64,000 nucleotides of DNA, from NCBI GenBank assembly GCA_900545315.1, contig UQYM01000009.1:1-64000 (forward strand). The letters run 5' to 3'. The stretch is from an uncultured Alistipes sp. Lineage in GTDB: Bacteria > Bacteroidota > Bacteroidia > Bacteroidales > Rikenellaceae. Positions 52,827 to 61,715 of the stretch are shown here, piece by piece. The notes below the pieces were generated by a model. That model saw only the letters and a program-made list of their open reading frames with translations. It was not told the origin of the DNA and searched no databases. The position numbers were made by a program, and so were the translations under genes. The first letter of the stretch is position 1; each line of letters opens with the position of its first letter.

Positions 52827-54446
52827 TCAGGATTTGCGATGTCTGGTATTTTTCGTGTATAAGAAACGTTTGATTTTCTGCGTAGGAGTCTTTTCAAATC
52901 CCTCCTCTTGTTCCACAACCACCGAAATACGAGAAAATTTATTGACTTTGGAATTGACATAATGCATCAACTCCTTTTTGATATGCTCCATACGATTACC
53001 TAGATTCTCACGAACCGTATGATATTTTTGCTCGAGAGCCTCCCGGTTGAAATGGACGATGGCCACCAATTTACCCATATCCTCCTTAACCAAAGAGTCC
53101 GAGACCAAAGCATGACCGTTGATCACATTTTCAATCTCTTCCGGATAGATATTCTCACCATTGGGGCCCAAAATCATATTATTCAACCGCCCTTTAATAT
53201 ACAAATAACCATCCGAGTCAAACATCCCGAGATCCTTGGTACGGAACCACCCATCCGAGGTAAAAGAGTCGGCCGTAGCCTCCGGATTTTTATAATAACC
53301 CATCATCACATTGGGTCCCTTAACCACGATCTCCCCTTCTCCCGCTTCATTGACGTTGTCCAGACGAGCCTCAATCCCTTGCAACATCGGACCGGTCGAT
53401 TGATGACGCACCATACTCGGATTGACCCCTGCCAGCACAGGAGCTGTCTCAGTCAACCCATATCCAATAGCGTAAGGGAACTTGCCCTCGTACAAAAACT
53501 GCTCTACCGTCGGATCGAGCTTGGCCCCCCCGATACCGAAAAAACGGATTCGACCACCGAACAGCTCGGCAAGCCTTTTCCCAGCCAGCCGATGCAAGAA
53601 TTTACGGCCCCAATTTTTTCGATACATCCAGGACAACAACCAATTACCTGTAAATTGCGGTAAGATTTTATGTTTAAAGATCTTTTCGATAATCAAGGGT
53701 ACCGTCAACATGACAGTTGGACGCACCTGTTTGAGAATCGGCAACAAGACCGATGCCGTAGGAGGTTTATCGATATAAACCACTGAAGCTCCCCACATCA
53801 CCGGCAGCAACATGCCCAACGAACACTCATACGTGTGAGACAGGGGAAGTATCGACAAAAAGACATCATCAGGGTAAACTGGTTGCAAGATACTCACCAT
53901 CTCCAATTCGCTACACAAATTGCGATGCGAGAGCATCACCCCTTTAGGCGAGGAGGTGGTTCCTGATGTATAAATAATAGCGGCAAGCGTATCCCCTTGA
54001 GGAAACGTAATCTTGCCACGTTCACCATCGAGTTGTTTGATTACCCCCAAATTTTTACTGCGGACAACCAAACGCAACCCCGAAATCACCTCTTTCGAAA
54101 TTTTGGAATAGAGACGGTCCGATGCGACCAAAGCTTTAGCCTCCGAATGGAGAATAATTCGATCGAGTTCAGGCCCGGAAAAATCGGGTAGAATGGGCAC
54201 AATGACCATTCCGGAGATGGTCGCAGCAAAATAGGTTACGCCCCAATTGGGCATATTACTGCTCAGAAGAGCTATTTTATCCCCACTGCTCAGTCCGGCA
54301 TTGAGGAATATTTCAACAAGAGAGTCAACCCGATTAGCAAAATCAGAATAGGTAAGCGCCTCTCCCCCATACATCGAAAAACAGGGACGAGATGCGAATG
54401 CCTCCACGCTATGCAGATACAACTCCCGTAATGTGTCAAATTTCAT
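52827..54446 (-). CDS. AMP-forming acyl-CoA synthetase-like protein
   Basis: A 539-residue adenylate-forming enzyme. The ATP-binding loop is IIYTSGTTSSPKGVMLSHRN, followed by GYGLTETAPV, the hinge-region DGWFRTKDLGMFDSDGYLYIKGR and PNGENIYPEEIE. The catalytic lysine sits in FEKTPTQKIKRFLY. The sequence suits long-chain fatty acyl-CoA ligases, slightly shorter than E. coli FadD; an acyl-ACP substrate is an alternative. No other fatty-acid gene is close. It diverges from queG, with minus-strand TATCTTTG at 54491-54498. Confidence 0.87.
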   Translation of the reverse strand: MKFDTLRELYLHSVEAFASRPCFSMYGGEALTYSDFANRVDSLVEIFLNAGLSSGDKIALLSSNMPNWGVTYFAATISGMVIVPILPDFSGPELDRIILHSEAKALVASDRLYSKISKEVISGLRLVVRSKNLGVIKQLDGERGKITFPQGDTLAAIIYTSGTTSSPKGVMLSHRNLCSELEMVSILQPVYPDDVFLSILPLSHTYECSLGMLLPVMWGASVVYIDKPPTASVLLPILKQVRPTVMLTVPLIIEKIFKHKILPQFTGNWLLSWMYRKNWGRKFLHRLAGKRLAELFGGRIRFFGIGGAKLDPTVEQFLYEGKFPYAIGYGLTETAPVLAGVNPSMVRHQSTGPMLQGIEARLDNVNEAGEGEIVVKGPNVMMGYYKNPEATADSFTSDGWFRTKDLGMFDSDGYLYIKGRLNNMILGPNGENIYPEEIENVINGHALVSDSLVKEDMGKLVAIVHFNREALEQKYHTVRENLGNRMEHIKKELMHYVNSKVNKFSRISVVVEQEEGFEKTPTQKIKRFLYTKNTRHRKS

Positions 54447-54490
54447 TATGCGTGATAATTGGACAACACTTCACATCATGTTATCAAGAA

Positions 54491-54498
54491 CAAAGATA
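54491..54498 (-). promoter_or_regulatory. -7 element of the acyl-CoA synthetase gene
   Basis: Minus-strand TATCTTTG, about 45 bases before the ATG. The -33 is unclear. Confidence 0.5.
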
Positions 54499-54520
54499 GA
54501 TCATATTCTTATAAAATCGT

Positions 54521-54528
54521 TACATTTG
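54521..54528 (+). promoter_or_regulatory. queG -7 element
   Basis: TACATTTG fits TAnnTTTG, 15 bases before the ATG, so the leader is only about 10 bases. The -33 is unclear. Confidence 0.5.
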
Positions 54529-54542
54529 ACGATGTTTAGATT

Positions 54543-55478
54543 ATGAATCGGGAACAATCCATACACCAATATGCCTCAACATTGGGTTTCGATCGTTGCG
54601 GAATCGCCCGCTGTCGGCCCCTCGAGGAGCGTCGTGATCAACTCCAGCAATGGCTCGATCAGGGCCATCACGGTGGACTCACCTACATGGAACGCAACCT
54701 TGACAAGCGCCTCGATCCAACTTTATTGGTCGAAGGGGCACGTTCAATCATCGTCTGTGCCATCAGCTACAAACGTCCACCCGCCCAAGGCCTCATCACC
54801 CGTTTTGCATCCTATGCGTGGGGACGCGACTACCACTCGGTACTGAAAGAGAAACTACGCGCCCTGTTCGCCCATATCCAAGAGCTCATTCCCAATACGA
54901 CCGGCCGTCTGTTCGTCGATACAGCCCCCATTCTCGAAAAGAGCTGGGCCGCCGAAGCCGGCGTAGGGCGTATCGGTCGTAATTCACTACTGATTGTGCC
55001 TGGTATAGGTTCTTTCGTCGTTCTGGGGCTCATCGTCACCAATGCCGAACTCGAACCTGATACCCCCCTCTCACCGATCGATCCCTGCGGGAACTGTCGG
55101 GCCTGCGTGGAGGCCTGCCCGGTCGGGGCCATCGGCCCCAACCGCACCATCGATGCCTCCCGTTGCATCGCTCGCCGCACCATCGAAGCAGAGCCCGACA
55201 ACGAAGGGGAGCTGCATGGATGGATTTTTGGGTGCGACACCTGCCAACAGGTCTGTCCGCACAACCGCCACGCCCCTGTGTCGCCACACACCTGCTTTGC
55301 TCCTACTCCCGGGTTGGCAGAGATGACTGCAAACGACTGGCTACAGTTAACCGATGAGGAGTTCAAACATCGGTTTCGCGACACACCTCTGCTACGGTGC
55401 GGATTACAACGGATCCAAAAACGGATTCACGAGCTCCAAGACATCGCCTACCCTTTACACTCAATACCATCCAAGTGA
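54543..55478 (+). CDS. queG: Epoxyqueuosine reductase
   Basis: QueG reduces epoxyqueuosine-34 to queuosine with a base-off cobalamin and two [4Fe-4S] clusters. The 311-residue product has the catalytic Asp126 in FVDTAPILEK and the GRIGRNSLLI segment. The cluster ligands lie in CGNCRACVEACP (182-193) and CDTCQQVCP (231-239). Length is normal for the phylum, which lacks the long C-terminal HEAT extension. It completes a set with tgt and queA, each at a different site. It implies the cell has cobalamin available, which bears on the odd MetH-like protein. Confidence 0.95.
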   Translation: MNREQSIHQYASTLGFDRCGIARCRPLEERRDQLQQWLDQGHHGGLTYMERNLDKRLDPTLLVEGARSIIVCAISYKRPPAQGLITRFASYAWGRDYHSVLKEKLRALFAHIQELIPNTTGRLFVDTAPILEKSWAAEAGVGRIGRNSLLIVPGIGSFVVLGLIVTNAELEPDTPLSPIDPCGNCRACVEACPVGAIGPNRTIDASRCIARRTIEAEPDNEGELHGWIFGCDTCQQVCPHNRHAPVSPHTCFAPTPGLAEMTANDWLQLTDEEFKHRFRDTPLLRCGLQRIQKRIHELQDIAYPLHSIPSK

Positions 55479-56040
55479 GCTCCTCTCCCCCCCCATACAT
55501 GGGAAAATCGTTTAAGACGCTGAGAAAAGAACTTTATTCCTCACGCAGACGCGATTTGCTATCAAGATAATACTAACTCCAGGATCGGGCCCAGGCTATC
55601 AGCACCTTTGGATCCTTCTCCCCAAAAATATCGTTCTGGTGCATTCTTTCCCGACTCTTCGAAGCATTCCTTCCCAAGAAACAATTTAAGGCCGGATGCA
55701 ATCCCAATCCATGTTCTGTCAAGGCTTGCTTGCAGCCCAATCCAATATGACCATACAACCTTCGTTCCCCTGACAAGCAGTGGAGATGACCAATCCTTTG
55801 GATTTGCCTGCCGCCACACCCTGCGTCGTAAAACCCGCTTCCTCGCCTCAACCTGCTTCACTCGCTGTTCATAAAGCTGCACGGAACCACTCAGAAAGTC
55901 AAATTCACGTCACGCATCAACAAAACTCCAAGTACTATTTTCAGGACATAACCTCAAAGCACTGGCTTTCATTCCCTCTTGAAGCGGAGAAATAATAACG
56001 CCTTGTCGTCTGCAGACTCAACCGTGCCGGCCATGCACAA
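55479..56040. other. Spacer between queG and the gcvH terminator
   Basis: A 106-codon minus-strand frame and its shadows are present but resemble nothing and lack promoters. No terminator for queG was found. Confidence 0.5.
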
Positions 56041-56078
56041 ACAAAGGGCGAGCAACAGTTGATCTGTTACTCGCCCTT
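56041..56078 (-). terminator. Probable gcvH terminator
   Basis: A 15-base stem with one mismatch (AAGGGCGAG-x-AACAG) and a 5-base loop. On the minus strand TTTGTTTGTG follows. It is about 210 bases past gcvH, so the assignment is tentative. Confidence 0.5.
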
Positions 56079-56287
56079 ATGGCATGCCGTCTGTCGAAAT
56101 TCTGCAGACAGCCCTCTATGTTGTGAGATTATATTGCTTATCTTCTTGAGAATCGGATCTGTTTTGTAAACCGCCGCAGCATCCAACGCGACGTTACGCC
56201 AAAACCTCCCCCCTCTTTGGTCAACATGGCTTTACCAACATTTTGTCGGCATCACCCTGTCTATAATCTCAGCAATAACGTTCTGAA

Positions 56288-56665
56288 TTAGCCAATCAGT
56301 TTCGCATAATCCTCGGCGGAGAGCAGTGCATCCAACTCTGCAGGATTGGTCATCTTGATCTTAACCATCCAGCCTTCACCGTAAGGATCTTTGTTCACCA
56401 TCTCGGGAGCGTCATTGAGCGCAGCATTGAACTCCAGCACCTCACCTCCTACAGGCAGGAATGCATCCGAAACCGTTTTAACAGCCTCGATCGTACCGAA
56501 AACCTCACCCTGAGCAAGCGTCTCACCCTCGGTAGTTACATCGACGAAAACAATATCGCCCAGCTGACTCTGTGCAAAATCAGTGATGCCTACATAAGCC
56601 TCATCGCCTTCAACCCGGATCCACTCGTGATCCTTCGAATACTTCAAATTAGACGGAATATTCAT
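56288..56665 (-). CDS. gcvH: Glycine cleavage system H protein
   Basis: The 125-residue lipoyl carrier of the glycine cleavage system, shuttling the aminomethyl group between the P and T proteins. The lipoylated Lys63 is in GTIEAVKTVSD, with YSKDHEWIRVEGDEAYVGITDFAQ before it and NKDPYGEGWMVKIK after. ATG 56665 fits the family; the longer frame adds 18 unrelated residues. gcvT, gcvP and lipoylation genes are not adjacent. A minus-strand promoter lies about 120 bases upstream. Confidence 0.95.
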   Translation of the reverse strand: MNIPSNLKYSKDHEWIRVEGDEAYVGITDFAQSQLGDIVFVDVTTEGETLAQGEVFGTIEAVKTVSDAFLPVGGEVLEFNAALNDAPEMVNKDPYGEGWMVKIKMTNPAELDALLSAEDYAKLIG

Positions 56666-56783
56666 CTGTATCTGTTTTTGGTTTGTATGATCCAACTTCT
56701 TCCAAACAAAATGCCACACATGCTACACCTCCGCAATCCAATATGCGGCTCTGCTTTACGTGCAGGCCCGTTTCGAAGCTGCC

Positions 56784-56791
56784 CAAAGGTA
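56784..56791 (-). promoter_or_regulatory. gcvH -7 element
   Basis: Minus-strand TACCTTTG; the -33 is only a T-rich match. The leader is about 115 bases and contains a small CCGCA/TGCGG hairpin. Confidence 0.5.
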
Positions 56792-57158
56792 CGTCTTTTT
56801 CAGCGATAATAAAACTCTGCTGCGATTTTTTTCATGCCGAATAAGCTCTTCCTCAAGATCAATCGATCAAGCTACAACTTGACACCAATTATACACAGAA
56901 CATCACGGCACTATCACCAATTTTCACCTCTTACTCATAACGCTTACCTGTCAGGATTTTGGCCTCTCCCCGTAAAGTTTTTAATTCAACTGCTACCGAT
57001 GCAGCCGGGGGTTCAATGCGGTCATGCACATGTATCCTCCAAAGGATTCTGGACAGTTTCCAACCGACTTGGAGTCAGTCTTCTCCATGCCACAAAGATT
57101 ACAGTCAACGCTCCGAACCGGCATATACTGTCTCCTTAACTCCTGATTACAAATCCAA
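56792..57158. other. Spacer between gcvH and the phosphatase-family gene
   Basis: No gene or terminator with a T run is evident. Confidence 0.45.
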
Positions 57159-58409
57159 TCAACGTTTTGGTTTTATACAAATCGTCATGACAACCGGATT
57201 GTGATCACTCCAGCGAAATTTCAATGGTAGCGTCTCGATCGACAACACCTCAATCTGGGGCGAAACAAAAAAGAAATCGGTCAAGGTCTGCACTGAAGAG
57301 TCGGGATCAAAGGGGTGATCAAGATAACGCAACGACGGTTTAGTCTCGTCGTAAACAAATCGTCCTACGCGGCGAAATCCTTTATAATCAATCGGCTGCG
57401 GCACAAAATTGGGATTGGACAGTTCGGCCGCCGTGGGAATATAATCCGGCGGATATTGATTCCAATCGCCCCCAGTGATGGTTGCCATACCAGCAGAATC
57501 GGCCGCAGCAAGTAAATCGGCCAAAAAGACAGACTCCTTATAGCGCATATCACCGGTATCATACGCCGTGTTATGTGTATTGTTGATCATGATTGTATCA
57601 CCGGCCTCCGTCAGGAAGCGGGCAGACAATAGTCCACGTTTCAGATTAAACAACCGAACCGGAAAAGAAAAGGCAGAAGGATATTGCAGGCGTACAGCAT
57701 CTATCGGTTCCCAACGGGAAAGCATCAACAAGCCACTGTTCACCCGACCAATCGGATTATGAAGAGGTATTGGAACACACCAAGCCCGATAATTATAGGC
57801 AAACAGAGCGGTATATTCAGGGAAAGCCTGGCAAATTAATGCCGCCTCGTCGATCCGATAGCTCCGATGCGACGAACGGTCCACCTCCTGCAACAACATC
57901 ACATCGGCATCGATCTGTTGCAAAGTCAACACAATACGGGCGAGGTTTGCTGCCGTACGTACCCGGCTGTCCCGCACACGTTGGCCTCCGTCATAGAAAA
58001 AATCCATGTCATCCCCTAACCCGCCGTAGCCAATATTCCAGCTTACCAATCGAATGGTATCCGGCATTTGTCCCACAGGTATGGCCTCCGCCAAATTTCG
58101 TACAGAATCGGATGGTTCGGCAAAAGGGGTCGGTTTGGGGAGTGCTCCTTGAGCCGTAGTACGGGTCGAATCGGTCGTTTCGGACTCTCTGTTGACATCG
58201 CTCGACTGTTCCGAACGGACACGATCGGCCGGTTTCTGCACCGCGGCCCCGCCCTGCAGCGGAGTGAGTGGTTCAACGGCAGCAGGCCGATATTCGGCGA
58301 TCCACGAATAGATAAACAAGAGCAATACGACTGCTAATACTCCCCCCACACACCATATCGCTACACTGACGATACGTCGTAAAATATTTCGTTTGCTCTT
58401 TGTCTTCAT
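57159..58409 (-). CDS. Membrane-anchored endonuclease/exonuclease/phosphatase-family protein
   Basis: A 416-residue protein with a basic N-terminus, one membrane helix (about 13-37), an unusual linker rich in Ser, Thr, Pro and charged residues (about 40-115), and an EEP (DNase I-like) domain. The domain has RLVSWNIGYGG (Asn125), LLQEVDR, NNTHNTAYD, GDWNQYPPD and the last catalytic WSDHNPVV. The fold splits phosphodiesters or phosphomonoesters of nucleic acids, lipids or inositol phosphates; which of these is unknown. The helix would place the domain outside the cytoplasm. Promoter and terminator were not resolved. Confidence 0.82.
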   Translation of the reverse strand: MKTKSKRNILRRIVSVAIWCVGGVLAVVLLLFIYSWIAEYRPAAVEPLTPLQGGAAVQKPADRVRSEQSSDVNRESETTDSTRTTAQGALPKPTPFAEPSDSVRNLAEAIPVGQMPDTIRLVSWNIGYGGLGDDMDFFYDGGQRVRDSRVRTAANLARIVLTLQQIDADVMLLQEVDRSSHRSYRIDEAALICQAFPEYTALFAYNYRAWCVPIPLHNPIGRVNSGLLMLSRWEPIDAVRLQYPSAFSFPVRLFNLKRGLLSARFLTEAGDTIMINNTHNTAYDTGDMRYKESVFLADLLAAADSAGMATITGGDWNQYPPDYIPTAAELSNPNFVPQPIDYKGFRRVGRFVYDETKPSLRYLDHPFDPDSSVQTLTDFFFVSPQIEVLSIETLPLKFRWSDHNPVVMTICIKPKR

Positions 58410-58824
58410 ACTTGTCCGTATTTAACCAATCAGGAGGGCTCATCGGTCGCAATCGATTGCATCTGAACGATAAGTCCTTACCCTCACGGCACTAAAGATA
58501 ATCAGAATCTCGAGGAGTTCAAACTGCACCGCCACAAACCGTACGGTTTTACCGTAAAAACAGACCAATAGACCGATCCACACAAAACTTTTACCCACTT
58601 GGCCGCACAATGATCTGGTCCTGTTCATTGCACACGAACGCATCAGTGACACTGTTTCGACCATGTCCCACACTACATTACTTTCATCCAAGAGATAAAT
58701 TTGTTTGTTTGAATAGCCACATTCGCAATACCCGGCATCAACAAATCCGAATATACAGACGGCCCTCCACAACCCGTCCTATAATGCAACATCCCTTTAG
58801 TACAGTCCTCTCACCTCCAGGCAC
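58410..58824. other. Spacer without a supported gene
   Basis: Frames of about 100 codons on both strands look random. No TAnnTTTG element was found for the phosphatase-family gene. Confidence 0.45.
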
Positions 58825-58860
58825 AAAAAACGGAGCATATGATTGTTGCATATGCTCCGT
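58825..58860 (-). terminator. Terminator of the unknown 230-residue gene
   Basis: ACGGAGCATATG/CATATGCTCCGT perfect 12-base stem, with a 7-base loop and a T run on the minus strand. Confidence 0.85.
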
Positions 58861-58920
58861 ATGGTTTTCGGTTATCTGGTCCCGGTGTTCCATGGCACCG
58901 CAAAGAGCTTTCACTCGTTT

Positions 58921-59613
58921 CTAAATATCGTCCAGCTCGTAGGTGTAGCCGAGCCGTTTGCCGGTTTGGAATTTCGAATTCTCAATTTTGGTATTGAACT
59001 GATCCACCGAAACAACTTTAACAATGTCGTATGGGGGTACGAGCAGATCGAAGTCCAACGCATAATCGATCGAGGCCTCAATGATGTGAATCAGTGCCTC
59101 CCGATCAATCTGATGCGAGCCGAAATGATCGTGATGGATACCGACCTGACGTTTCCCCTCGACAAAATATTGCTTTTCGCGATTGACGAAAATTCGTCCA
59201 ATCAGGTACCCCTCATCTGCACTGCGGTTATACTTGAACGAGTCCGTCAGAAAATTATAAATACTGATAATACCGCAGTAAGAGTTGGCTTTATTCTCTT
59301 GTACATAAGGATTTTGCCAAACATCGTGTTCACGATTGAATTCGAACACGTTCGTGTGCATGCTGAAGATCAGAATATCATCAGCGATCTGTAATTGCAC
59401 TTCAAATTTACCACGATCGCGGTATTCGATTTTGACTTCGCGATCCAACTCTTCCAGTCGATCATCGAGATCTGCTGCCATTTCATGCAGTGTCTCTTTC
59501 AATGAGGTAAAAACCGAAAAAGTGTTGTCAAAAACAAGTTGATTGAGGGCGGCTTTGCCGCTGAGTTTGTCAAGTAGGGCGGCATTTAACGTCGCACCAG
59601 GGTCACTGTCCAT
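58921..59613 (-). CDS. Conserved hypothetical protein, 230 residues
   Basis: A cytoplasmic, acidic alpha/beta protein with no signal or membrane segment. It starts with a helical part containing an apparent coiled coil (about 35-62, LKETLHEMAADLDDRLEELDR). A strand-rich domain follows with DILIFSMHTNVFEFNREH, NPYVQENKANSYCGIISIYNFL and GYLIGRIFVNREKQYFVEG. I believe this family is common in Bacteroidetes genomes but know no function. It is a single-gene unit with a full-consensus promoter, a roughly 130-base structured leader and a terminator, which suggests regulated expression. Confidence 0.7.
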   Translation of the reverse strand: MDSDPGATLNAALLDKLSGKAALNQLVFDNTFSVFTSLKETLHEMAADLDDRLEELDREVKIEYRDRGKFEVQLQIADDILIFSMHTNVFEFNREHDVWQNPYVQENKANSYCGIISIYNFLTDSFKYNRSADEGYLIGRIFVNREKQYFVEGKRQVGIHHDHFGSHQIDREALIHIIEASIDYALDFDLLVPPYDIVKVVSVDQFNTKIENSKFQTGKRLGYTYELDDI

Positions 59614-59661
59614 AATTTTTTTGGAGTATTAAGATAATCTGTTAGGTAATGTTACGATGAA

Positions 59662-59723
59662 ACTCGGTCCATCAGCATTCAGCGTTGTAACAACGGTCAA
59701 CCCCATGGGGCAGCAAACCGAGT
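59662..59723 (-). promoter_or_regulatory. Structured mRNA leader, three-way-junction-like
   Basis: Read on the minus strand, ACTCGGT (59723-59717) pairs perfectly with ACCGAGT (59668-59662). Inside lie a CCCCATGGGG palindrome and a CGTTG-TTA-CAACG hairpin. A closing stem with two inner hairpins between promoter and start codon resembles small riboswitches or protein-bound leaders. I do not recognise a known class. Confidence 0.35.
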
Positions 59724-59747
59724 ACCGAAAATCGTTAGTTTATGTCA

Positions 59748-59779
59748 CAAAGGTAACAACATTCGTTATTCTTACCAAA
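59748..59779 (-). promoter_or_regulatory. Promoter of the unknown 230-residue gene (TTTG, N20, TACCTTTG)
   Basis: Minus-strand TTTG (59779-59776) and TACCTTTG (59755-59748), 20 bases apart, form a full-consensus pair. The start codon is about 130 bases downstream. Confidence 0.72.
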
Positions 59780-59960
59780 GCGATCATTGAAAGAGCGCAA
59801 TAATCTAAGTCAGATCTTTATTACAGGGTCAACAGATATTTGCGACACGTGGCCGTCTCCTTTCGTTCTTTTGACCAACCGTTCGATGCAGGCTTCCCAT
59901 TTCGTGGCAGCCTATCACTTATCTGCCATCCTTGTCCTGCCATCTCAGTACACCCGACAT

Positions 59961-59997
59961 AAAAACCTCTTCGCAATTTTACAATTACGAAGAGGTT
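59961..59997 (-). terminator. Terminator of the glucosaminidase gene
   Basis: AACCTCTTCG/CGAAGAGGTT stem with a 14-base, partly self-paired loop. TTTTTAT follows on the minus strand. Confidence 0.82.
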
Positions 59998-60019
59998 AAA
60001 GATCGCTGTTGAAAGCTTA

Positions 60020-61003
60020 TTACATCAAACGAATCTGTTGTCCGCTCTTCACTTCGCTATCGGCTGCGCGACGGTTCATGTTGCAAAGATTCTTCAAACG
60101 AATTCCATACTTTTGAGCAATGCTGTACATCGTCTCGTTCTCTTTGGCCACATGAATCAACTTGCCGTTTTCACTGCGTTTGTTTTTCTGCCGCAAGTAA
60201 ACCATTTCGCCCGGTTTCAATACAGGAACCGTAGTCAGATCATTGTACTTGAGCAGCTTTTTGACCGTAAGCCCAAATTCGGAGGCAATGGTAGCGTAAG
60301 TGTCACCCGCCTGAGCAGTGGTAAATTCGCTGCCGTTGTTGTGATATACGGTATGGTGACCGGCGTCCCCCGTAATGGCAATGCTGTAATTGTCCACATC
60401 CACAACCGGCTCGTTGGTGGCAGGCTCTGCAGCCGCCAAGGTCTGTTGCGGGGTCTCGACAGCCTGCTGCGGGGTTGGCGTTAACTCCTCGCCCCGATCA
60501 AGATGATAGAGTTGATTGTCCTCAATAATCTTGATCAACAACTCGGCATAGGCCGGATTGGTGGCATAACCCGCCTGCTTCAACCCATAAGCCCAACCCT
60601 TATAATCCAACGGATCAAGTTTGAACAGATCCTGGTAACGAGCCGACTTATCCAGAAATTCCGAGTGATCGGTGTAGGAGTCCTCCACCGTGGCGTATTT
60701 GCGGAAGCACTCCCCCTTGGCGTCATCGTCGTGAGAGATGGTCATACCGGTCCAACTACTCTTGCATTTGATGCCAAAATGGTTGTTCGCTTCACGAGCC
60801 AACCGACCGTTCCCATCATCTGACTCAAGCAGGGCCTGCGCCATGGTGATACTGGCCGGAATGCCATAAATCTCCATCTCCTCGATGGCTAAAGCTTTGT
60901 ATTTTTGAATATACTCTTGACGCGTCAGACGATCCTGTGCCTGGACAGAAAAAGCCATGACCGATGCGCCAAGCAGAAACAGAGGAATAATTTTCACTTT
61001 CAT
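60020..61003 (-). CDS. Exported glucosaminidase with two LysM domains
   Basis: A 327-residue peptidoglycan hydrolase. It has a signal peptide (MKVKIIPLFLLGASVMAFSV, cleavage after QAQ) and a GH73-type glucosaminidase domain (about 28-185) with the catalytic Glu60 in ALLESDDGNGRLA, then NNHFGIKCKSSW. A Pro/Thr/Gln linker leads to two LysM repeats (about 215-270 and 282-327) that bind glycan chains. It should cut the cell wall between GlcNAc and MurNAc during growth or division. ATG 61003 gives a clean signal peptide; the longer frame is inside the promoter region. It diverges from the DUF4254 gene. Confidence 0.9.
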   Translation of the reverse strand: MKVKIIPLFLLGASVMAFSVQAQDRLTRQEYIQKYKALAIEEMEIYGIPASITMAQALLESDDGNGRLAREANNHFGIKCKSSWTGMTISHDDDAKGECFRKYATVEDSYTDHSEFLDKSARYQDLFKLDPLDYKGWAYGLKQAGYATNPAYAELLIKIIEDNQLYHLDRGEELTPTPQQAVETPQQTLAAAEPATNEPVVDVDNYSIAITGDAGHHTVYHNNGSEFTTAQAGDTYATIASEFGLTVKKLLKYNDLTTVPVLKPGEMVYLRQKNKRSENGKLIHVAKENETMYSIAQKYGIRLKNLCNMNRRAADSEVKSGQQIRLM

Positions 61004-61036
61004 GTGGCTTCCTTTTGTAGGTTTAGCAGACATACA

Positions 61037-61068
61037 CAAAAATAGAGAAATATTGGAATTTGCACAAA
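61037..61068 (-). promoter_or_regulatory. Glucosaminidase promoter (TTTG, N20, TATTTTTG)
   Basis: Minus-strand TTTG at 61068-61065 and TATTTTTG at 61044-61037 are 20 bases apart. It overlaps the divergent promoter of the DUF4254-GT9 operon. Confidence 0.65.
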
Positions 61069-61082
61069 ATTCTTTAGTTTTG
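61052..61082 (+). promoter_or_regulatory. Promoter of the DUF4254-GT9 operon
   Basis: ATTG at 61052-61055, 19 bases, TAGTTTTG at 61075-61082. The leader is about 15 bases. Confidence 0.6.
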
Positions 61083-61102
61083 TAGTATTAATCCCAAGCC
61101 TT

Positions 61103-61708
61103 ATGAACTTCACAACGCTCTGCCAGGAAATTTTCCCGGCCGTCATCGAAGATTATCATCGCTATGACAATGTGGATCAACCAATTGCTAATCCTTATAA
61201 AAAGGGTTCGATCGAGTATTTGCTCTATCTGAAAAATTGGATAGATACCGTGCAGTGGCACCTGGAGGACTTGATTCGTGATCCCAAAATCGATCCGGTT
61301 GCAGCGCTTGAACTCAAACGCCGTATCGACCGCTCAAACCAGGAGCGAACCGATATGGTGGAGTATATCGATAGCTATTTCCTGGACAAATTCAAAGATG
61401 TGAAGGTGGCTGCCGATGCCAAAATCAATACCGAAAGCCCGGCTTGGGCAATCGACCGTCTGTCAATTTTGGCACTGAAGGTTTACCACATGGCTCAAGA
61501 GACCAAACGAACCGATGTGAGCGACAAACATATCCAGGAGTGTCAACGTAAACTCGACGTGCTGCTTCAGCAACAACAGGACCTGACCACTGCTATCGAA
61601 GAGCTGTTGGAGGATATGGCTGCCGGCCGTAAGTACATGAAGGTATACAAGCAGATGAAAATGTACAACGATCCCGAGTTGAATCCTGTATTGTACGCGG
61701 CAAAATAG
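61103..61708 (+). CDS. DUF4254 protein
   Basis: A 201-residue, mostly helical cytoplasmic protein. Early DNVDQPIANPYKKGSIEYLLYLKNWIDTVQWHLEDLIRDP-type sequence (key Trp-x-x-x-x-x-Trp-x-x-E-D) and the later VYHMAQETKR are what I know from DUF4254. The function is not known to me. Only 7 bases separate it from the GT9 glycosyltransferase, a pairing I recall as recurrent in Bacteroidetes. A role in LPS or capsule assembly is inferred from that neighbour only. Confidence 0.85.
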   Translation: MNFTTLCQEIFPAVIEDYHRYDNVDQPIANPYKKGSIEYLLYLKNWIDTVQWHLEDLIRDPKIDPVAALELKRRIDRSNQERTDMVEYIDSYFLDKFKDVKVAADAKINTESPAWAIDRLSILALKVYHMAQETKRTDVSDKHIQECQRKLDVLLQQQQDLTTAIEELLEDMAAGRKYMKVYKQMKMYNDPELNPVLYAAK

Positions 61709-61715
61709 TCTTTAC

